This document shows, one piece after another, positions 57,431 to 64,000 of a stretch of 64,000 bases of DNA. This DNA comes from Posidonia oceanica (lineage: Eukaryota; Streptophyta; Magnoliopsida; Alismatales; Posidoniaceae). The notes beneath the pieces were generated by a model. The model was given only the letters and a program-made list of their open reading frames with translations, searched no databases and was not told the origin of the DNA. The position numbers and the translations under genes were made by a program. The first letter of the stretch is position 1. Each line of letters begins with the position of its first letter. The stretch is from NCBI GenBank assembly GCA_037176725.1, contig JAZBRS010000026.1, positions 153,089,501 to 153,153,500 on the forward strand, written 5' to 3'.

Positions 57431-59122
57431 CCATCGTGGTGGGTGTGCAAGGGTCTCAGAGTGGGCATGCATCGTAGTGTCACGGGGTGATGAACGAGGT
57501 ACATGCCGGTCATCATGGACCTACCCAATGCGATGGGTGGCAAATTTTGAAAAGCGCGGAGCCTCTGAGCAAGGCAAGCAAAAAGCGTTCATCCTTGGCT
57601 CCGATTTTTGAAAATAGGGAGAAGGGAAGATAAAAATATATTACAGCATGCATTTTTTGGTGGCTTTGGACTCAAAAGCAGCTGTGCCATGAGGGTGTTT
57701 CTGCATTTTCTAGCTCAGGAGACTCGATCCTCGAGCGATGCCATGCCGAGTTGTGGTCGGTGGCTCTTCTTCTCACTCTTGATTCGGGATGAGGCCTTAG
57801 CTTTGCAGAGTATAGCCTTCGGCTGCATGTTGGTAGTAGGAGCGTTGGGTGTAGCTTCATAGCCTCCGTCTCAATTCCTTGAGGACCGACTACCGCTTTT
57901 GACACTCACGGACAAATCTTTCTTTTCCCCTCATGAGTGACTGGAGTTGCATCTAGCCTGCCAGGGAGGTAGAGTTGTCTGCACAGGGGATTGGAGCGTG
58001 CTACTGTGCTCGGAGGGTGGGGCTAGGTCCTCCTGATAATGGTATCCCGTGCAGTTGCCAGTGTGGCGCTTGAAGTTGATAGCTGAGGGGGCTTCGATGC
58101 TCGTCCGAGTCACTCCTCTCATGAGCACCTTCTTTCTTCAACTTCTTTCTTCATTGTTCTTTTATGCTCAGCATGCATATCTTGTTATCATTTTTTTTGC
58201 TCATATGATCTCTATTCTTTTGGACATGCATGACTTCGCCCTCTTGGGGTAGCGATCCCAGGTGAGGCGTTAAGAGTTCGACTGTTTGGCGTACACCTTC
58301 AGCCTCTACAATTGTACTTGCAGCCTCTGGCTATGCTCTGTTCTGCTTTGCTCTTCTCTATGTCTGGTGGACTCTCTTGATAAGGTGGATCTCGCTTCTG
58401 GAGTCCAGAAACTCAGCGAGATGTTCTCTTCTACTCTCAGTCTCACTCTGTGGCCACATGCAAAGAGATGGCGCTGCTCGGGTGAGTTCTGCCTGAGTTT
58501 GTTGATGCTTGGCCTCCTCTTGGCGTTGCTCCTTGTCCAAAGCCAGGTTTTTGGGATTATGCAAGTGTTTATGTGTTTTATGGGTTTTACACATGTTTTT
58601 GGGCTTTGTGGGTTCTGTGGTTTTTATGGTTTTTCTTTTAGAAAACATAAAGAGGGAAAATCGACGGAAAAGAAAGCATGTTTTTGTTGCTTTTGCATAT
58701 TTCAATTTTTTTTGATGCTTTAGTCTTTTTCAGAAAGTATGAAATGATCTGTGCATGCAGGAAATGGCAGATATGTGCAGAAACGTGGCAGATATGTGCA
58801 AGAAGTGGCAGATATGTGCAAGAAGGTAGATATGTGCAAGAAGTGGTAGATATGTGCAAGATGGTAGGCTGACGAACCTACCACCGGGCAGTTAGGGCTG
58901 CCATCCCGGTGTGCAAAAGGGGGTAGACGACATGATGCGCGTCAATCGGGCAGTTAGGGCTGCCAACCCGGAGTGTGAAAAAGGGAAATGCATGCTTTTT
59001 AAGTTTTCAAGTGTTCTATATTTTTTATGGGTTTTCTGACAAATGAGAAAATGCAAAACAAAACGACAAAAAATGAAAAGACAACACAAGAAATAAAAGA
59101 GAGAGTAAGAGAGACGTACCTG
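57431..59122 (-). other. Tat-4 internal, non-coding
   Basis: The first part (to ~57860) is homologous to Tat-3 49975-50916. After it comes unique sequence with accidental frames, a short repeat (58765-58868), two further GTCAATCGGGCAGTTAGGGC units (58885-58970) and an A-rich end. No protease, RT or integrase motif can be found on either strand. Confidence 0.7.
58765..58868. repeat. ~20-bp tandem repeat AGATATGTGCAAGAAGTGG
   Basis: Five units of GCAGATATGTGCAAGAAGTG with small variations, non-coding. Confidence 0.85.
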
Positions 59123-59413
59123 TCAGCAACCTCGGGAGGGAGGTGCTGGGTCCACTCCTACGCTGCTGATGCTATTGGCGGGGTCCAATGTTGGCAGTGT
59201 GGGGAGCACTGGGGCTGCTGGAGCTGCTGACGACAGTGCAAGGAGCACTAAGGTTGCTGGAGCAGGGGGAGAAGCTAACCTAGATGGCGTTGCAACTAGG
59301 CTTGTTGTCGACACTACCGTTGCATCCGAGCGTCCCTCGGACGGACCTGGGAAAGAAGGCAGAAGGAGATTGTGCCAATGGGATCAGAAGGATCCACCGG
59401 GGCAGAGCTGAAC

Positions 59414-61531
59414 TCAGAGAAGATTGGGATAGACCCCTGAGATTCCGGCAACTGCAAAACCTACAGGCTCGAAAGAGGAAGGGTCAGCTACACTAGGATG
59501 TGCGAGTGCAAGTGCAGGTGTATGTGTTTGTACAACCTCCTGCCTATCAACGCTGATGATCCTGCGATCGATCAAGCGCTGAATGGCATCCCGGAGAGTG
59601 AGGTAGTCATCCGTCGAGTACCCGGTGGCCCGATGGAAATTGCAGAACTGATCCATATCGTGCCACCATGGAGGGGGAGTCAGTGACAGATGGATAGCCG
59701 GGAGTCTCAGGACCGACTCAACTTGAGGGAAGATGCCACTCAGTGGTTCGGGCAGAGGGGTGTAATCACACTCAGCCTAACAAGGTTGTCTTTGCCCTGA
59801 TTGGAGTCCTTACCGAGCGGATGCGACGTGATGCACGGGCTCGACGGTGGCAGTGTGTGCAGTGGGTGCACAGTTAGGTGCGTGCACTAGCGGAAAAGGG
59901 TCTAGCTAACTTGCTGCATAGGCAGGCTCTTCGGGAGGTTCGATGTATGAGATAGTGTGCTGTTCGGAGTAGTCGGGAGCAGAGTCTCTCTTGCAGGTGC
60001 CGTCGCGGTGATTGTTGTTGAAGTTGTTGTTGATCTGCCCATCTATTGCAGCAAGCACGGGGAAATTCCCACTTCGCAGTGAGCTTTCCACGCGGGCGCC
60101 AACCCTAATCAACGATGCAAAGCTAGTGATTGATTGAATGCTAAGCAGTCCCCCAATCGCTAGTTGCGCCCCCTTGATGATCATGTCAATAGACTCCTCC
60201 TCGGAAGGTCTATCTCTGACCTAGGCGGCTACGGAACGCTAACGATCGACATACTCTTCGAATGGCTCTTGGGGCCTCTACCGAATGGCGACAAGATCCG
60301 CTCGCTTGGGGATCAAGTCGAGATTGAAAGAATACTGCCCAAGAAAAGCCTAGGAAAGGTCGTTCCAAGTCTGGATCGCGGCCATATCAAGGGAAGTGAA
60401 CCACTTGAGCGCAGGGCCGGTTAGACTCTTCTAGAACAAACAAATCAGGAGCCTGTCGTCACGCTGGAGCTGAGGAAGGTCTCCAGAGTATGCTTTTAGA
60501 TGGGAGATAGGGCAGCCTCTACCGTTGTACTTTTCGAATTTCGGGATGCAGAACTTCGCTGGGAGTGTCACCTCTGGAAAGAGACAGAGATCCCAAAATT
60601 GGCAGGACTGGCGGTCCGTGTCCTACACTAGACGTAGTGCTTTCTCCAAGACGTCCATCCTATCATTGATGGGGTCTGGATTGGCTGCCACAGGTGGTGA
60701 GGCAGCAGGGGCAGGGACAACGTATGCTATGTGGGTCGCACAAAGGCACTCCTCCGAATCCACCATCACACCACCTGGTATCATAGTGTGAGGGCCAGCA
60801 TACCCGTGCGAGGGTGTAAAGTGTGGTGATGCGTATGAAGAAGCCTGAACCTGATGCAAAGGAGATGAGTAAAAGGCATGCTATGCAGTGTAACGTGTAG
60901 TGTATGGAGGCTGCAGTTGTTGCACCGGCACAGTGCCGAGCAAAGGGTTATATGGGTGCTGCACTCCTGCCAAATCAAAAGACTGGCCACCAAATGAGGG
61001 AGTTGCATGCTGTGCAAAGTGCTGTGCAGATGTAGGAGGCCAATAAGGCACTCCCATCGCCGAAGCTGTGAGGAGATGAGGCGATGGAAAGGGCGGAAAG
61101 GCAGTGTGGTGAGCCTGCAAAGTTATGGTGGGTTGCACCAGAACCTCAGGGGTCAGACGGGAAGAGTGGGCCACAGTCGGGCTGGGATGCAAAAGGGTAC
61201 CTGCCAAAGGGGGCACGGAAATCGAGGAAGCAAAAGGGAGAGACCCTATGCAAGAGGCAGCCGTAGAAGGCTGAATTCCCGAGATGGGAAGGCCCTAGGA
61301 TGGAACAAAAGGCGACGCTCCTGGAGCCTGAGTGGCAGTCACCGCAGTTAACTCGGTGACAAGCTCCACATCGACGGGGGTGTGCCCTTGTTCCAGATAG
61401 AGGGGCTGAGAGGTTTCCTGCACCAGAAGAGGTGAGGAGACAGCGGACGTCAAAGCAAGGGAAGGAGGGACCGAAGTCGGTATCTCCCTTGATGCCAAAG
61501 AGGAAGAAGGCTCGCCGGTATGCTAGGCCAT
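59414..61531 (-). pseudogene. Tat-4 gag-like gene, one frame, twelve in-frame stops
   Basis: A single minus-strand frame of ~705 codons runs from ATG at 61531 to TGA at 59414. The N-terminal third is Pro/Ala/Ser/Thr-rich. The gag core is clear: LFPEVTLPAKFCIPKFEKYN, ISHLKAYSGDL, TGPALKWFTSLDMAAIQTWN, FNLDLIPKRADLVAI, RPQEPFEEYVD, SEEESIDMIIKGAQ, RVGARVESSLRSGNF. Near the C-terminus DMDQFCNFHRATGYSTDDYL is the Tat finger (C-x2-H-x-H-x-C type) with its His and last Cys both Tyr. I count twelve in-frame stops, eleven TAG and one TAA, and no frameshift. Gag would form the particle. Lacking pol, the element would have depended on a partner. The same frame reopens at 59314-59123 (Pro/Ala-rich). Confidence 0.88.
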
Positions 61532-63307
61532 AACGGACAGCGAGCGAGTGCAAAGGGGTCTACAGCTGAGAGCAGAGACACAAGACCTAAGGAGAGCTTT
61601 TGTCGGAGGCGACAGATAGCTCATAGACAGAGAGGAGGGATGCTCAAGATCCTAGCTAAAGGAACTCGCACCTACCTACAAAACAACAAACACGTCAGAG
61701 TATGTACGCAAGAAGAGTTATTAGGGGTTGCATAAATGGCACGGATGCAAAAATGAATGCCCTAATATGCGCTCTCTCACCATGCATGTCCTGAGTAGGC
61801 GGCCTACTAGGACTCACTCATGGGTATGGGATTTATTGACTACAGGTCAGAAAGTGAGATCACCATTTTAAATCCTGACCAAAGCTCAAGCAGTGAACGG
61901 TTGGTGCGTTTGGAGCCTCAACCCAGCCAAAAGCACAGGCTGTACCCTCGACTAACACCGACACGACCCTAGACAAAAAGGGGGGACAGACCGACCAACT
62001 TGCACCATGCCAGAGCGACAGAACAAGAGACCGGGACTGTCCTTCTCGGACTAGGTAGGTGGACTCAGAGGAGAAGATGCATGCTTTCTAATATGATCAA
62101 ACATGCGATATGCATTAGAGTTTTTTACTTGCGTTTTATTTAACCAAGGGAGAAAAAATGCAAGTTCAGCTCTAGTTGTGCTTAAGATTTAAATGCTGGC
62201 TTTATTGTTGTTTTTAAATTAAGACAAAGGGGAGCAAACAAGTTTCTAATATCCTAAACATGGAAAAAAGCATGAAGGGGAAAGAAACAGGAAGTCATGG
62301 CATGCAGACAAACACATAACAAGGTAAAACTGACACGACTAACAAAAGTAAAAAAGCCTGAAGTAAACGTGGATGCTTAATTGGTGGCATGCATGCAAAT
62401 GGTATGCTTTCTAGCATGCTCTCTCTCACCAATCTAGTGTGTCCTAGTAGGTTGTCTACTTCGGACTCACAAGTGTACAGGTCACCGACTCGGTCAAAAA
62501 GTAAGGCTCCCGTCTAGACCCTGGCCTAGAGCTCAGGTATAACGGGTGGCGCAGTAGTGGCCTTGACCCTGCCGAGGCATGGGCTGTACCCTCCAGTAGC
62601 ACCGACACAACCCCTGACAAGGGGGACAGACCGATCGACTCGCCCTGTGCCAAAGCAGCTGAACGAGAGATCGGGACTATCCTTCCCAGACTGATAGGTA
62701 GACTCAGATGAGAAGATGCATGCCCTATATGATGATTCATGCAAAATGATTAAAGTTTTTTAATCTTGCATGTTTTATTAACCCAAGGGGGTGAAGGTGT
62801 GTTAGCGTCTCTAGTTGATCCTAGATTTGACTTTTACTTGCTATTTTTAATTGCCAAGGGGGAGGGAGCAACCAATCTCTAGTTGTCCTTAAGCCTAATG
62901 CAAAAGGGGAAGAAAATCACCCAAACATGGCAAGCAAACAACATACAATCACTGCAAAAGGCATGCGCATGGCATGTGCATGTGTATGTGGACATGATAG
63001 TGAAAAGAAACACTTAGCATGTCAAAAGGCAAGTATGTATAGCATGTGCATGTGTAGTGGCATAGCAATTGTGTAAAACAAAGCATTTACCACTCAAAAG
63101 GCAAGCATAGTGCGACAAGCAAGTATTTAGGCATGTATAATGCATAAATAAAGCAAGTAAAGGCAATGTAAGCGATAAGGCAAGTACACAAGCACATGGC
63201 AAGCAATAAAGCAAAGAAGCAAGCATAAAGCAAGCAATAAAGCAAGGCAGGGCAAACACAAGCAAAAACAATGCTAGCGAAAAGCCAAAGATGAAAGCCG
63301 GAGTCTA
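61532..63307 (-). other. Tat-4 leader with internal duplication
   Basis: Untranslated region between primer-binding site and gag. Two related ~320-bp blocks (about 61785-62090 and 62440-62725) share GGCTGTACCCTC, CACCGACAC.ACCC, GGGGGACAGACCGA, GGGACT.TCCTTC and CTCAGA.GAGAAGATGCATGC. AAGCAAGTA/AGCAATAAAGCA repeats fill 63100-63260. No gene. Confidence 0.7.
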
Positions 63308-63327
63308 AATCCCACGCAGAGTCGCCA
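63308..63327 (-). other. Tat-4 primer-binding site
   Basis: On the minus strand TGGCGACTCTGCGTGGGATT stands directly next to the LTR end. It is the site class used by Ogre/Tat elements (start TGGCGACTC, complementary to a tRNA ending ...GAGTCGCCA). I have not identified the tRNA with certainty. Confidence 0.82.
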
Positions 63328-64000
63328 TATTCTTGTGACCGTCTGCTGCTTAGGCCCATGGCGATCCTCGCAACGTTGCCATAGCTCGCGATGCGATCGT
63401 GTCTTGAGAGAGGGAGGGAAGCCGCGGTCAGTAGTGAATCCAAGGAGAAACTCAACTCGAAAACACCGGAAAAACACGAATAAAATAAAGATAAGACGAA
63501 AGGAAGTCGCCACCTAGTCTATTATGGGGAAGACGAGGAATAAACCAAGGAAAAGCATAGAAAACAAGCAAATTAATGCAATGCTATGCAGAAAGGATGA
63601 CTCGCGCCAAGGACGAGGGCAAAATGGTCACTGTGGGCCAGAGAAAGGGTAAGGACTCCTGTTACGTGCGGGGAAGGTGTTAGACACCCCCGACACGCCC
63701 GAGGAATCGGTCTTTCTTGGCTAAACACTCGCATTTGCAGGAATTCGACAAGTGATTGCCTTTAACTGCACATCCAAGGGACGAGGAATGCTAATGCCAT
63801 GTTATGATTGCTAAAAGGTATGCCTGAATGCCTAAATGCCACGTATGGGGAATTAAATGTGCATCCTATGTGCTCAACAGTGCTGCCTATGTTTCGAACT
63901 GGGCGAACCCTGGTTCATGAGAACTCCAGACAATAAGCATCACTGCCCTAAATGCTATGCAGGCGATAAAACAAAACAGCGTCGAAAACCATGCAATGCG
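63328..64000 (-). mobile_element. Tat-4 5' LTR (minus strand), leaves the window
   Basis: It reads (plus) TATTCTTGTGACCGTCTGC, then the same sequence as 51687-52350 with few differences, including the AAGTCGCCACCTAGTCTATT and GGTAAGGACTCCTGTTACG blocks. It pairs with the 3' LTR at 51682-54202. About 1.8 kb more is expected beyond the window. Confidence 0.9.

Overview
This window is plant nuclear DNA made almost entirely of nested transposable elements. I see no host gene that I can defend. The plant signature is clear: Ty3/gypsy elements of the Tat (Ogre/Retand-like) and Athila lineages, a plant L1-type LINE with an RNase H domain, a hAT element with an 8-bp target duplication, a plant mobile domain (PMD) gene carried by a retroelement, and TTTAGGG plant-telomere-like heptamers. 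The species cannot be fixed from the sequence. A large, repeat-rich angiosperm genome is the natural reading.

Left part (1-8.4 kb): three related ~1.1-1.6 kb LTR-like units in tandem (368-4360), which carry palindromic hairpins, then low-complexity DNA and AT-rich DNA without genes. Left nest (8.4-35.4 kb): a plus-strand Tat element (Tat-1, pol from ~21.65 kb) abuts a hAT element (8431-21593). The hAT transposase is split by a minus-strand LINE (9200-19478), and the LINE carries a solo Tat LTR (9215-13116). The hAT, LINE and LTR each keep their target-site duplication (8, 14 and 5 bp), so the order of insertion can be read. A second solo LTR (22980-26319, 5-bp duplication) sits inside the Asp-Thr-Gly codons of the Tat-1 protease. 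Tat-1 then shows reverse transcriptase with YMDD, two RNase H domains, integrase, a repeat-bearing 3' region, and an antisense, intron-containing PMD pseudogene (about 33-35.4 kb).

Right nest (35.4-64 kb): a minus-strand Tat 3' part (Tat-2, ~35.4-39.75 kb) is cut by an Athila element (LTR 39749-41017, PBS, gag). Athila is cut by a minus-strand non-autonomous Tat element (Tat-3, 3' LTR 43737-46902). Tat-3 is interrupted by another minus-strand LTR (50917-51681), itself interrupted by Tat-4 (3' LTR 51682-54202, internal region, gag-like gene 59414-61531, PBS 63308-63327, 5' LTR from 63328 out of the window). Tat-3 and Tat-4 lack protease, RT and integrase. Where pol would be they carry large minisatellites.

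All coding regions are decayed, mostly by changes consistent with cytosine deamination: DTG to DIS, integrase Glu to Lys, LINE FADD to FAND, and stops that are nearly all TAG. The most unusual signals are (i) about 60-bp double-hairpin modules repeated at ~235-bp spacing in the Tat LTRs, with base changes that keep the stems paired; (ii) three 3'-region minisatellites, unrelated in sequence but each built of short dyads; (iii) a second copy of the primer-binding core about 150-190 bp inside every LTR end; and (iv) two tandem protease domains in Tat-1.
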